Part shown: positions 20,706-29,516 of the stretch, one piece after another
How positions within the stretch are numbered: the stretch's first letter is position 1
How the letters are laid out: each line of letters begins with the position of its first letter
Position numbers and translations under genes: made by a program
Origin: Saccharospirillaceae bacterium
GTDB lineage: Bacteria > Pseudomonadota > Gammaproteobacteria > Pseudomonadales > Oceanobacteraceae
Reading direction: 5' to 3'
NCBI GenBank assembly: GCA_022448365.1
Contig: JAKVCS010000003.1
Span: 1,178,001 to 1,242,000 of the forward strand
DNA: 64,000 bases
Notes under the pieces: model-generated
Databases searched by the model: none
Told to the model about the DNA's origin: nothing
Seen by the model: only the letters and a program-made list of their open reading frames with translations

Positions 20706-21506
20706 ATGTCAGGACTTGCCCTGGCGCTGCCCGCCGCCGCGTTTTATTTGTTCAGCGCCTTTCGTCAATGGTTAACCGTTAGTGGTAAACAACCCGCTAA
20801 TCGCGGCCTGGTATTGGCTGCGGCAATGGTTGCTGCGTTGCTGCACCTTGGCTACCTCGGCACAGATATGCTGGTTGGCCAATACATCAATTTTGCTTTC
20901 TTTGAAGTGGGCTCGCTGATCAGTTGGGTCATCACCTTGCTGTTGCTGTTCTCAAGCTGGCGCAAGCCCATCGATAACTTGCTTATCGGCTTATTACCAA
21001 TGGCTGCCATTATTCTGTTGTCAGCTTCCTTGTCCGATCAACAAGTGCCACTGGATAAAGTCAGCTATGGCTTGGCCTGGCATATTCTGTTGGCCATTCT
21101 GGCATACAGCGTGTTTACCATTGCGGCCGTTCAATCGGTGTTGCTGTACCTGCAGGATCAGAGTCTGAAAAAGCATCATTTTCGTGGTCTAGTGCAAAAC
21201 CTGCCACCACTGCAAACGATGGATCTGCTGCTGTTTGAGATGATATGGCTCGGCATGATTCTGCTGACTGCCGCCTTTGTTATTGGTCTTCCCAGCGTTA
21301 TCGATCTGAAAGCTCAGTTTTTGATTCACAAAGTTGCGTTTGCTGTGCTTGGCTGGCTGGTGTTCGCGACCCTGCTGTTTGGTCGTTATCAGTTTGGCTG
21401 GCGTGGTGTCACGGCCAGCCGCTGGACCATAATTGGTACTGGCTTTCTGATCATGTCGTACTTTGGCTCGAAGTTTGTTGTCGAAGTCCTGCTGGGCAAA
21501 GGCTGA
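20706..21506 (+). CDS. ypjD: CcsA/YpjD-family inner membrane protein
   Basis: 266 residues with about eight transmembrane helices, of the cytochrome c assembly (CcsA/CcmC-like) family. The middle of the protein has the conserved pattern SYGLAWHILLAILAYS, with a His that could ligate haem. The position next to ffh and before a CNNM/CBS protein matches E. coli ypjD-yfjD. The exact function of YpjD is not established. An AGGAAGTG ribosome site precedes the ATG. Confidence 0.9.
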   Translation: MSGLALALPAAAFYLFSAFRQWLTVSGKQPANRGLVLAAAMVAALLHLGYLGTDMLVGQYINFAFFEVGSLISWVITLLLLFSSWRKPIDNLLIGLLPMAAIILLSASLSDQQVPLDKVSYGLAWHILLAILAYSVFTIAAVQSVLLYLQDQSLKKHHFRGLVQNLPPLQTMDLLLFEMIWLGMILLTAAFVIGLPSVIDLKAQFLIHKVAFAVLGWLVFATLLFGRYQFGWRGVTASRWTIIGTGFLIMSYFGSKFVVEVLLGKG

Positions 21507-21623
21507 CGATGGATTTTCTCGCGCTTCACGCTGAAGAAGAGATTGACACCACACCGCGCCTGCCTATGATGAGCAGATATCAGTAACCCTTTCACAACCA
21601 TTCCATAACTACAGGACCCCGTC

Positions 21624-22916
21624 TTGAACGACGTTCCCTTAAGTGTGCTGTTCGGCATACTGGCTCTTCTTCTGGTTTTCTCCGGATTTTTTTCAAGCTC
21701 TGAAACCGGCATGATGTCGCTCAACCGTTACCGACTGCGCCATCTGGCAAAAAACGACCACAAGGGCGCCAAGCGTGCCGCAAAACTGCTGGAAAAACCC
21801 GACCGCCTGATTGGCACCATATTAACCGGTAACAACCTGGTTAACTTCGCTGCTGCAGCATTAGCGACCATCATCAGCCAACGGTTGTGGCCGGATAACC
21901 CGGATCTGGCCGTGTTTGTGAACACGATTTTGTTTACCCTGGTCGTTTTGATTTTTGCCGAACTGACGCCGAAAACGCTGGCCGCGATTGCACCGGAGAA
22001 AATTGCCTTCCCCGCCTCTCCGGTTCTGGCAGGATTGCAATGGCTGCTCTATCCGTTTGTCTGGTTCGTTAACACAATTGCCAATGCGCTGTTGAAGCTT
22101 GGTCGTGTCGATGTCAACAACCCAACACCCGACAACTTATCCACCGAAGAACTGCGCACCGTGGTGCGTGAAGCTGGCTCCATGATTCCTCAACGCCATC
22201 AACATATGCTGTTGAGCATCCTGGATATGGAAAAGATGATGGTGAACGACATCATGGTGCCGCGCAACGAGGTGTATGGCATCGATCTGGATGAAGATCT
22301 CGATACCATTCGTCAGCAGTTGGAAAGTACACAACACACACGCATTCCGGTTTATCGCAGTGAGCTTAATGAAGTAGTGGGCATTCTGCACACACGCAAT
22401 ATCAGCCGCTTCCTGGCATCTGGCGAGTACATGAAGGAGGAACTGGAAAGTGTTGTACGCGAGCCTTACTTCATCCCAGAAAGCACGCCGTTACACACCC
22501 AGTTATTCAACTTTCAGAAGAACCAGCGACGCATGGCTCTGGTGGTCAACGAATACGGCGATGTTCAGGGTATTTGTACACTGGAGGACATACTGGAAGA
22601 AATTGTTGGTGAGTTTACTACCGACGTTGCTACCGCCAGCTCGCCTGATGTTAAACCGGTGAAGGATGGTTCCTTTATTGTTGATGGCACCGCGTTTGTC
22701 CGTGACGTCAACAAAACCATGGCCTGGTCATTGCCAACCGATGGACCAAAAACCATCAGTGGTATGCTGGTCGAGACCATGGAACATATTCCCGAAAGCC
22801 CGGTGTGTGTGCAAATCGACAACTACCGGTTTGAAACCCTGCAGGTTAAGGACAACACCATCAAAGTCGCGCGGGTTACCCTGGTACCAGGCAGCAAACC
22901 TGATACCGATGACTGA
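21624..22916 (+). CDS. CNNM/CBS/CorC_HlyC transporter (YfjD/CorB type)
   Basis: 430 residues: an N-terminal CNNM (DUF21) membrane domain with LLLVFSGFFSSSETGMMSLNR and further helices to about residue 180, two CBS repeats at about 200-330 (NDIMVPRNEVYGID; LEDILEEIVGEF), and a C-terminal CorC_HlyC domain. The family is linked to magnesium and cobalt tolerance or efflux. The start appears to be TTG at 21624 with AGGA eight bases upstream; no in-frame ATG lies nearby. It follows ypjD on the same strand. Confidence 0.92.
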   Translation: MNDVPLSVLFGILALLLVFSGFFSSSETGMMSLNRYRLRHLAKNDHKGAKRAAKLLEKPDRLIGTILTGNNLVNFAAAALATIISQRLWPDNPDLAVFVNTILFTLVVLIFAELTPKTLAAIAPEKIAFPASPVLAGLQWLLYPFVWFVNTIANALLKLGRVDVNNPTPDNLSTEELRTVVREAGSMIPQRHQHMLLSILDMEKMMVNDIMVPRNEVYGIDLDEDLDTIRQQLESTQHTRIPVYRSELNEVVGILHTRNISRFLASGEYMKEELESVVREPYFIPESTPLHTQLFNFQKNQRRMALVVNEYGDVQGICTLEDILEEIVGEFTTDVATASSPDVKPVKDGSFIVDGTAFVRDVNKTMAWSLPTDGPKTISGMLVETMEHIPESPVCVQIDNYRFETLQVKDNTIKVARVTLVPGSKPDTDD

Positions 22917-23033
22917 ACCAAACAGCCAGAGTTCCGACCGTTACGCAATAACCACAGGAACTTTGGTTGAACTGCAACCACTCCCCCTCGTACAATGGCG
23001 CCTTTTATTTTTCAGCGCGTAGATACGATTCTC

Positions 23034-25154
23034 ATGACAGATCAATCAAGCAACAACCGCAAAATTCTGGTGACCAGTGCCCTGCCGTATGCCAACGGCT
23101 CTATTCATCTGGGCCACTTGCTGGAATATATTCAAACCGATATCTGGGTTCGCTTCCAGAAAGCCCGTGGCAACCAGTGTACCTACGTCTGCGCTGACGA
23201 TGCTCACGGTACTGCAATTATGTTGCGTGCAGAAAAAGAAGGTATCAGCCCGGAAGAGCAGATCGCCAACGTAAAAGCTGAACACGAAACCGACTTTGCC
23301 GACTTTCAGATCGCCTTCGATAACTTTCATTCGACGCATTCAGAAGAAAACCGCGAGCTGAGCGCGGCTATCTACAAAGCTTGTCGCGACAAAGGTCACA
23401 TCAACGTTCGCAAGATTAAACAGCTGTACGATCCCAAGAAAGAGCTGTTCCTGGCAGACCGTTATGTCAAAGGCGAATGCCCGAAATGCGGCACTGAGGA
23501 TCAATACGGTGATAACTGCGAAAGCTGTGGTGCAACTTACAGCCCGGCTGATCTGAAAAATCCGTTCTCTACGATCTCTGGTGCAACACCGGTTGAAAAA
23601 GAATCTGAGCACTACTTCTTTAAACTGCCGGATTTCGATGGTTTCCTGAAAGAATGGACTCGTTCCGGCACTTTGCAGGACGAAGTCGCTAACAAGTTGG
23701 CAGAATGGCTGGATGCAGGGTTACAAGAGTGGGATATCAGCCGCGACGCACCTTACTTCGGCTTTGAAATTCCGGACGCTCCCGGCAAATATTTCTACGT
23801 ATGGCTGGACGCACCCATCGGTTACATGGCCAGCTTCAAAAATCTGTGTGAGCGTCGCGACGATTTAGACTTCGACGAATATTGGAAGCCAGGCTCAGAA
23901 ACCGAGGTTTACCACTTCATCGGTAAAGACATCATCAACTTCCATGCGCTGTTCTGGCCGTCGATATTGAGTGCAGCTGAGTACCGAACACCAACGGCGG
24001 TTAACGCCCACGGTTTTGTCACCGTGAATGGTGCCAAGATGTCGAAATCGCGTGGTACCTTTATCAAAGCTCGTACCTTCCTGAACCATCTCAGCCCAAC
24101 CTACCTGCGTTATTACTTCGCCGCGAAGCTGGGTGCCAGCGTCGATGATTTCGATCTGAATCTGGAAGACTTCGTACAACGCGTTAACACCGATCTTGTG
24201 AACAAGCTGGTGAATATCGCCAGCCGCACTGCAAACTTCGTTAAGAAGTCGGGTGGCAAGCTGAGCGAAAACTGTGTTGAACAAGACATGGTGCAAAGCT
24301 TTATTGATCGCGGCGACGTTATTGCCGAACTGTACGAGCAACGCGAATTCAGCAAAGCCATGAAAGAAATCATGGCACTGGCAGACCGCGCTAATGAGTA
24401 CATTCAGGAAAAAGCCCCGTGGGCAATGAACAAAGAAGAAGGCCGTGAGCAGGAAGTATTGGACGTGTGCTCCGTTGCCATCAACCTGTTCCGTCAGCTG
24501 ATTACTTACCTGGCACCGGTACTGCCAGAAATTGCTGAAAAAACCAAAGCCTTCCTGAATCTGGAATCTCTGGATTGGGATGCACGCACCACGATTCTGC
24601 TTGATCATGAGATCAACAAATTTAAACCAATGCTGGGTCGTGCAGAAATGGCGAAAGTAGAAGCGATTCTGGAAGAAACCAAAGCTGAGCTTGCTAAAGA
24701 AAATGGCGAAGCAGCACCGGCGAAAGCAGAAACCAAAGCGGCTGAGAAAAAGCCTGCGAAAAAAGAGAAAAAGACCAAGAAGAAAGGTCCAGAGCTGAGA
24801 GAGGACGGTAACGAAGTAATCGCACCAGAAATCCAGTTTGACGACTTCGCCAAGGTGGATTTACGTGTCGCCAAAATCGTCAATGCCCAACACGTTGAAG
24901 GTGCTGATAAGTTATTGCAGCTGACTCTGGATATTGGCAACGGCGATGTGCGTAACGTTTTCTCGGGCATCAAATCCGCTTACGCACCGGAAGATCTGAT
25001 TGGCAGCCTGACCGTCATGATTGCTAACCTTGCACCTCGTAAGATGAAGTTTGGTATGTCTGAAGGCATGGTGCTGGCCGCGGGTCCGGGTGGCAAAGAT
25101 ATCTGGCTGCTGGAGCCGGATGAAGGTGCTAAACCTGGTATGCGAATTCTCTAA
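23034..25154 (+). CDS. metG: Methionyl-tRNA synthetase
   Basis: Class I synthetase charging tRNA-Met. The HIGH-type motif is in [11 protein letters not shown], the zinc knuckle has two CxxC pairs (CPKCG and CESCG), and the KMSKS loop reads KMSKSRGT. A lysine/alanine-rich linker at about residues 550-590 leads to the C-terminal tRNA-binding OB domain ([14 protein letters not shown]). At 706 residues it is the long dimeric form. The ATG at 23034 is chosen by fit to the family N-terminus; an upstream ATG at 22995 is less likely. Confidence 0.98.
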   Translation: MTDQSSNNRKILVTSALPYANGSIHLGHLLEYIQTDIWVRFQKARGNQCTYVCADDAHGTAIMLRAEKEGISPEEQIANVKAEHETDFADFQIAFDNFHSTHSEENRELSAAIYKACRDKGHINVRKIKQLYDPKKELFLADRYVKGECPKCGTEDQYGDNCESCGATYSPADLKNPFSTISGATPVEKESEHYFFKLPDFDGFLKEWTRSGTLQDEVANKLAEWLDAGLQEWDISRDAPYFGFEIPDAPGKYFYVWLDAPIGYMASFKNLCERRDDLDFDEYWKPGSETEVYHFIGKDIINFHALFWPSILSAAEYRTPTAVNAHGFVTVNGAKMSKSRGTFIKARTFLNHLSPTYLRYYFAAKLGASVDDFDLNLEDFVQRVNTDLVNKLVNIASRTANFVKKSGGKLSENCVEQDMVQSFIDRGDVIAELYEQREFSKAMKEIMALADRANEYIQEKAPWAMNKEEGREQEVLDVCSVAINLFRQLITYLAPVLPEIAEKTKAFLNLESLDWDARTTILLDHEINKFKPMLGRAEMAKVEAILEETKAELAKENGEAAPAKAETKAAEKKPAKKEKKTKKKGPELREDGNEVIAPEIQFDDFAKVDLRVAKIVNAQHVEGADKLLQLTLDIGNGDVRNVFSGIKSAYAPEDLIGSLTVMIANLAPRKMKFGMSEGMVLAAGPGGKDIWLLEPDEGAKPGMRIL

Positions 25155-25166
25155 GGAATCCGCTGA

Positions 25167-25273
25167 AATCTGTGTTGGATGTTTTTTAAAGCAGCAACAG
25201 GATGTTGCGTGCCTATCGCAGGCACAGGGGCGTGCCCTACGATGAGTGCGGCTAAAAATATCCAATGCAGATT
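25167..25273. repeat. Structured intergenic element A (closing stem with GGA hairpin)
   Basis: Bases 25167-25186 pair with 25254-25273 over 20 positions (three of them G-T). Inside are three small hairpins: 25194-25208 (GCAACA, loop GGA, TGTTGC), 25209-25225 (GTGCCT / AGGCAC) and 25226-25238 (AGGG / CCCT). A further AGC / GCT pairing at 25190-25192 with 25251-25253 continues the closing helix. The first hairpin contains ACAGGATGT, which equals the core of the known in-vitro CsrA consensus. It lies between the metG stop and its terminator. A second element with the same design is at 36892-36995. The function is unknown. Confidence 0.65.
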
Positions 25274-25296
25274 CGTGATTGCTTTCGAGTGACATC

Positions 25297-25330
25297 AAAA
25301 CGCCCGAACAGTATGCTGTTCGGGCGTTTT
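25297..25330 (+). terminator. Rho-independent terminator after metG
   Basis: Perfect 15-bp stem AAAACGCCCGAACAG / CTGTTCGGGCGTTTT with loop TATG. It is followed by CTTGTTT and preceded by A residues, so it could work in both directions. Confidence 0.88.
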
Positions 25331-25355
25331 CTTGTTTAAGCTGTGGTTTCCTGCA

Positions 25356-26213
25356 ATGCGTTATTTACTCTGTCTTCCTCTATTACTCACCGCGCTTACT
25401 GCTCATGCCGAGTCCTTTGTGTGGAAAGTCAGCAAAGGGGCCAATCATATTTATCTTGGCGGCACCTTTCATTTGTTAAAAGAAGAAGATTACCCACTGC
25501 CAAAAGAGTTTGAGCAAGCTTACGAAAAAGTAAACTGGCTGGTATTTGAAACCGATATTGGCAAGCTGGAGACGGCTGAGTTTCAGCAACAATTCCAGCA
25601 AGCTTTCTTATTGCCGGAGGGACAGACATTAAAAACCAGCCTATCCGATGATGCATTCCGTAAATTAAACAATTACTGCCTGCTGAACAATATCGACCTG
25701 CAGCAATTTATGGCCTTTAAACCACAGTTTATCACCCTGATTATCACCGTACAGGAATTACAAAAATATGGACTGACGGCTGAAGGCGTCGACAGCTATT
25801 TTTATAATAAGGCCAAAACCGATGGAAAAATAACCAGTCAGCTGGAAAGCATAGAGAGCCAGATTCAATATCTGGCGAATATGGCGCAGGGCAATGAAGA
25901 CAATCTGATCGAACAAACTCTGGCCGACGCACGAGAACTGGAAGCCATGATGAATGGCTTACGCAATGCATGGCGAACAGGTAACGAAGAAAAACTCAAT
26001 CTGCTCGGGAATATGCCGATGCTAACCGACTATCCTGAAATTTATCGCAGTTTGCTGGTTGAACGTAATAACAACTGGATGCCACGCATCAAAAATCTGA
26101 TCAAACACCCTGAATCCAAGTTCGTATTAGTAGGCGCCTTACACTTGGCAGGAAACGATGGCTTGCTGAATTTGCTGGCACAACAAGACTACCGGATCGA
26201 ACAATTACGATAA
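25356..26213 (+). CDS. TraB/GumN-family exported protein
   Basis: About 285 residues with a signal peptide (LLCLPLLLTALTAHA). The family core begins VWKVSKGANHIYLGGTFHLL, with the conserved GxxH, and has FETDIGKLE and a C-terminal FVLVGALHLAGNDGLLNLL. GumN/TraB (also Tiki-like) proteins are proposed metalloproteases, but the bacterial function is uncertain. The ATG at 25356 is chosen because the signal peptide follows; the TTG at 25332 lies against the terminator. No good Shine-Dalgarno is seen. Confidence 0.88.
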   Translation: MRYLLCLPLLLTALTAHAESFVWKVSKGANHIYLGGTFHLLKEEDYPLPKEFEQAYEKVNWLVFETDIGKLETAEFQQQFQQAFLLPEGQTLKTSLSDDAFRKLNNYCLLNNIDLQQFMAFKPQFITLIITVQELQKYGLTAEGVDSYFYNKAKTDGKITSQLESIESQIQYLANMAQGNEDNLIEQTLADARELEAMMNGLRNAWRTGNEEKLNLLGNMPMLTDYPEIYRSLLVERNNNWMPRIKNLIKHPESKFVLVGALHLAGNDGLLNLLAQQDYRIEQLR

Positions 26214-26305
26214 CAAGCTAAAACTGGGAGTCACAACGACATCAGCGACGCTAAGATCCGGGTATATTGCAGAATCAGAACCATCACAGAGACGTTATTA
26301 TTTCA

Positions 26306-26333
26306 CCAGATATGGAATCGATGCCATATCTGG
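26306..26333. other. Perfect 10-bp inverted repeat between convergent genes
   Basis: CCAGATATGG and CCATATCTGG are separated by 8 bases. The site sits 17 bases past the aldehyde dehydrogenase stop and 93 past the TraB/GumN stop. There is no T tract, so it may be a terminator-like RNA hairpin or a protein-binding site. Confidence 0.4.
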
Positions 26334-26349
26334 CCACAGCCCTGATAAA

Positions 26350-28107
26350 TCAATAGGCAATGCGTTTGGTGTTCTGCAAATGCTGATAGCTCACGTTATC
26401 GCTTACCGAGCCCCCACCTAAAGTTCCACACCCTAACGTCCAGGATAAATTGAGACCGTTTTCAGCACCGATACACCCCTGTGTCCCTGCGGTGGCGACC
26501 AATACACGACTCACCTGTGCAACGATGCTAAAAGCACTGATACGCTCTTTATTCTGGCTATGGATGATTGCAGTATGTCCTTTTCCTTCAAGCTCCAGAA
26601 TTTCATAGACATGATCCAGAGCTTCACGCTCTGAGTGAACAGTTACCAGCGATAAAACAGGCGCCAGTTTTTCCCGCAACAGCGGCGAATCGAATTCATA
26701 AGCAGCGACATCAGCAATGATAAGCTTAATGTCATAATCACGTACAACACCAATTTCCAGGCAAATATCCACCGCCGTCTGTCCAATAAATTCAGGAGCA
26801 ATACGACCGTTGGAAGAAAATACAACCTCCAGCAAACGCCGGATTTCGTCTTTCGTTAGTAATGCCGCACCATGCTGGATGGCATGTACTTTGAATTCAT
26901 CAACAATTACCTGATCTACCAGCAAATTATTTTCACTGCCACATACAACACCATTGTCGAATGACTTGCTGTTAATCACTTTTTCTGCCGCGTCAGCGAC
27001 ATCGCAATCATCACAAATCCACACCGGTGCATTGCCTTTACCAACACCAATTGCCGGTGTACCAGACGAATAAGCACTCTTCACCATCGATGGACCACCC
27101 GTCGCCAGAATCATGCTGATATCATCATGACTCATATAAGCCTGAGTCACCTTACGATTAGCCGGTAACAGTGGTGTTTGAACCAGATTTTCAGGAGCAC
27201 CTGCGTCCTTCAGTACATTGCGAATTAACTGCACGGTATAATCACCGACCTGTCTTCCCTTACGATGGGAGCTGATGACAATCGCGTTACGGGACTTAAG
27301 AGAGATCAACGTTTTGAATACGATGGTTTCGACCGGGTTTGTAATTGGAATCATACCGAATACAACACCAACCGGCATGGTCATTTTCTCTACACCGTTT
27401 GCTTCCAACTCGAGGACACCATTGCCCGGTTTGTTAATTAAAGACTGTGCCACATCCAGTGAGCCCAGTTTAATTTTTAGCATTTTATGATCAACAACAC
27501 CCATACCCGATTCTTCCCGGGTTCTCAATGCCAGTTCCGCAGCCCTGTCATAAATTAGTTGGGATATCTTTTCGATAATCTGGTCAACTTTTTCCTCTGG
27601 CCAGCTGATAAACTCTTCATGTGCAGATACAGCGGCTGCAACCTGCTGATCGACAGCGGGCACTTTGGTACGAAGTACCGCATCATTTTTTACGATGCTC
27701 TGATTGTTTTTAAAGCGATTAATCAGGCTGTTATTAACCAAACCCAGAAACTCTTTATGGGCTTCGGTATCGGTAACAGATATTTTTTCGAGACAATCCT
27801 GAGTAAGGCATTGCGTTTTTACTGGAGTACGCGCAACCGCTGTCAAAGAACGTGTTTCTTTGCTGATAATACTAATCGCACCAATAATATCGCCTGCGTG
27901 ATGAGTACTGAGATCGACCATTATTCCCAGGTCTTCATCATAATATTGTAGGACAACAACACCTTGCTCAAGGTAATAACAATCTGTTGCTTGTTCATTC
28001 TGATAAAAAACCACATCGCCTTTATTAAACGAGATATCAACCAGATAGTTTCTAAGGTTTTCAAAATTGTTAAAGGTTTCTGATAGGTTTACTGCTGACT
28101 CTATCAT
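26350..28107 (-). CDS. Acylating aldehyde dehydrogenase fused to a cyclic-nucleotide-binding-like domain
   Basis: 585 residues with two parts. Residues 15-130 look like a cNMP-binding (CRP-type) beta-roll: FNKGDVVFYQNEQATDCYYLEQGVVVL, then the cassette GDIIGAISIISKETRS. The arginine before S is kept, but the glutamate that usually contacts the ribose of cAMP is not seen. Residues 165-580 match the CoA-dependent aldehyde dehydrogenase fold of EutE and the AdhE N-terminus, with nucleotide site ITNPVETIVFKTL, GVGKGNAPV, catalytic Cys389 in NGVVCGSENN, and the end LGCGTLGGGSVSDN. The reaction is probably acyl-CoA + NADH to aldehyde, or the reverse. No helix-turn-helix is present. It is divergent from the repeat protein at 28302, with AAGGAAAG before the ATG. 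The fusion is read directly; regulation by a nucleotide is inferred. Confidence 0.87.
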   Translation of the reverse strand: MIESAVNLSETFNNFENLRNYLVDISFNKGDVVFYQNEQATDCYYLEQGVVVLQYYDEDLGIMVDLSTHHAGDIIGAISIISKETRSLTAVARTPVKTQCLTQDCLEKISVTDTEAHKEFLGLVNNSLINRFKNNQSIVKNDAVLRTKVPAVDQQVAAAVSAHEEFISWPEEKVDQIIEKISQLIYDRAAELALRTREESGMGVVDHKMLKIKLGSLDVAQSLINKPGNGVLELEANGVEKMTMPVGVVFGMIPITNPVETIVFKTLISLKSRNAIVISSHRKGRQVGDYTVQLIRNVLKDAGAPENLVQTPLLPANRKVTQAYMSHDDISMILATGGPSMVKSAYSSGTPAIGVGKGNAPVWICDDCDVADAAEKVINSKSFDNGVVCGSENNLLVDQVIVDEFKVHAIQHGAALLTKDEIRRLLEVVFSSNGRIAPEFIGQTAVDICLEIGVVRDYDIKLIIADVAAYEFDSPLLREKLAPVLSLVTVHSEREALDHVYEILELEGKGHTAIIHSQNKERISAFSIVAQVSRVLVATAGTQGCIGAENGLNLSWTLGCGTLGGGSVSDNVSYQHLQNTKRIAY

Positions 28108-28301
28108 TTACTACTTTCCTTATAGTTCAGGTTATCAAATAGTTGGTTATTGCGATGAGAACCGTTATCATGCTGACACACATTGAATGTTACTGACAAG
28201 AAACTAGTTACAAATTTTTAAAGCTTTATTACACGCTTAAAATTCATACAGTTTTATTTCATTCATTGCTCACCAGGAATTTTTTTTAGCGGAAGAAATA
28301 C

Positions 28302-29501
28302 ATGGATAAACTACGTTTAAAGGATGTAGAAAACCTATTAGGGATATATCCTCCTTTCTTCATCAAAGAAATAGGAATCGATGAAAACAAGGATAGTTTT
28401 TTAATCAGAATTGATGAAGAAAGCAGTCGCTCAAAGCTGTCTATAAGGTCAAGATTCAGAGAAAACCCAACAGCAAAGACCTATCGATGGAAGCATACTC
28501 AATTAGGAAGATATGCCACTCAGATAGAATTCAGAACAACGCCGTCTGGCTTCAAACGGTTAACCACACCGGTATTTCCTTCATTTTTAGGTAAGCCCGA
28601 TTCAGAGTACACCGTCCAACTTTGTGACTCCGTATTATTGGGTCACTCAAAAAAACTCGATCCGAAAACAATCTCAGAGCTGACAGGGAGTCAGGAAGAA
28701 ATTGTTAAGAGAATAATTCTGGCAGCAGAAAGTGACAAATTAGACAATCAGGCAAGCAGTTTATTACCACTTGAAACTGACCCGATCTGGATTCGGATTA
28801 TAAAGAGCGAGTTTCCGCTTAAAACCAAGTCCAATCCTTTGCGTATGTTGCTGCATAAACTTGAACTGGCAGAGCTGAAAGGAGAAGGATCACTTCAGGA
28901 GTCAATTTCGACACTGCGTGCATTCTTCATTAAAAACAAAGCGCGGTTAAAGTCGGAATATCAACAAATTGGCGCTAAAAATGATGCGCTGCCACAAACA
29001 CAACCACGTCAGAAGTCACTCAAGCCTGACCACCCGGTATGGGAGAATATTCTTAATGGCAGTGTTTCTATTATCTCATCAAATCTGGCATTTAATCTCT
29101 ACATTACTCGATTAAAGGATTTGTACAAAGATGACCTTGCGCTTTCTGAGAAGCGCGAAATCGTTATCGATATGATGAAGTATCTGAAGAAGAACATGAC
29201 GAACCTGAAAGCAGAACTGCTTTCGATTAAACGTCTGTCGCAGAGTCTTGAGCAAGAGAGCCGTGGAGCCGAAGTTCCCGATGCTCATCATAATATCTGG
29301 ATCGATATTCTTGACGATAAAGTCAGTATTAACACACAACGTATCAATCTGAGTTTATTGCTGGTTAAAATTAAAGGCCAACGTGGCCAAGTCAGTAATG
29401 AACAGTGCGCAGAAGAATTACGCCAGTTCTTCGTTGAAAATCAACGAACCATGAAAACGGAAGTTGCACAGATTAACCAACTGGTACGCCAGGCGGTATA
29501 A
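28302..29501 (+). CDS. Unrecognised protein with three internal ~65-residue repeats
   Basis: 399 residues, no signal peptide or membrane segment. The first 150 residues are basic and mixed alpha/beta. Then three copies of one helical module follow at about 159-223, 243-309 and 328-391. Each copy starts with (D/H)(P/N)xW followed by xxI(L/I), has a V/L-x-I turn and an N-x-L helix, and ends in a charged helix of the type FFxxNxxxLKxExxQI; short polar linkers separate them. I do not recognise the family. A GGAAG site precedes the ATG. The next gene begins 15 bases downstream, so the two probably form an operon. Base composition looks more AT-rich than in the neighbours, which may indicate acquisition. 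Confidence 0.75.
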   Translation: MDKLRLKDVENLLGIYPPFFIKEIGIDENKDSFLIRIDEESSRSKLSIRSRFRENPTAKTYRWKHTQLGRYATQIEFRTTPSGFKRLTTPVFPSFLGKPDSEYTVQLCDSVLLGHSKKLDPKTISELTGSQEEIVKRIILAAESDKLDNQASSLLPLETDPIWIRIIKSEFPLKTKSNPLRMLLHKLELAELKGEGSLQESISTLRAFFIKNKARLKSEYQQIGAKNDALPQTQPRQKSLKPDHPVWENILNGSVSIISSNLAFNLYITRLKDLYKDDLALSEKREIVIDMMKYLKKNMTNLKAELLSIKRLSQSLEQESRGAEVPDAHHNIWIDILDDKVSINTQRINLSLLLVKIKGQRGQVSNEQCAEELRQFFVENQRTMKTEVAQINQLVRQAV

Positions 29502-29516
29502 CAGGATTTAGAAGTA

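Noticed and set aside
23895-24608. 237-codon open frame on the minus strand
   Set aside because: It lies fully inside metG on the opposite strand and reads as a shadow of its codon pattern; no family resemblance.
25167-25273. Structured element as a classical MITE with target duplication
   Set aside because: The terminal arms form an inverted repeat, but no flanking direct repeat was found on either side, so a mobile origin is only one option.
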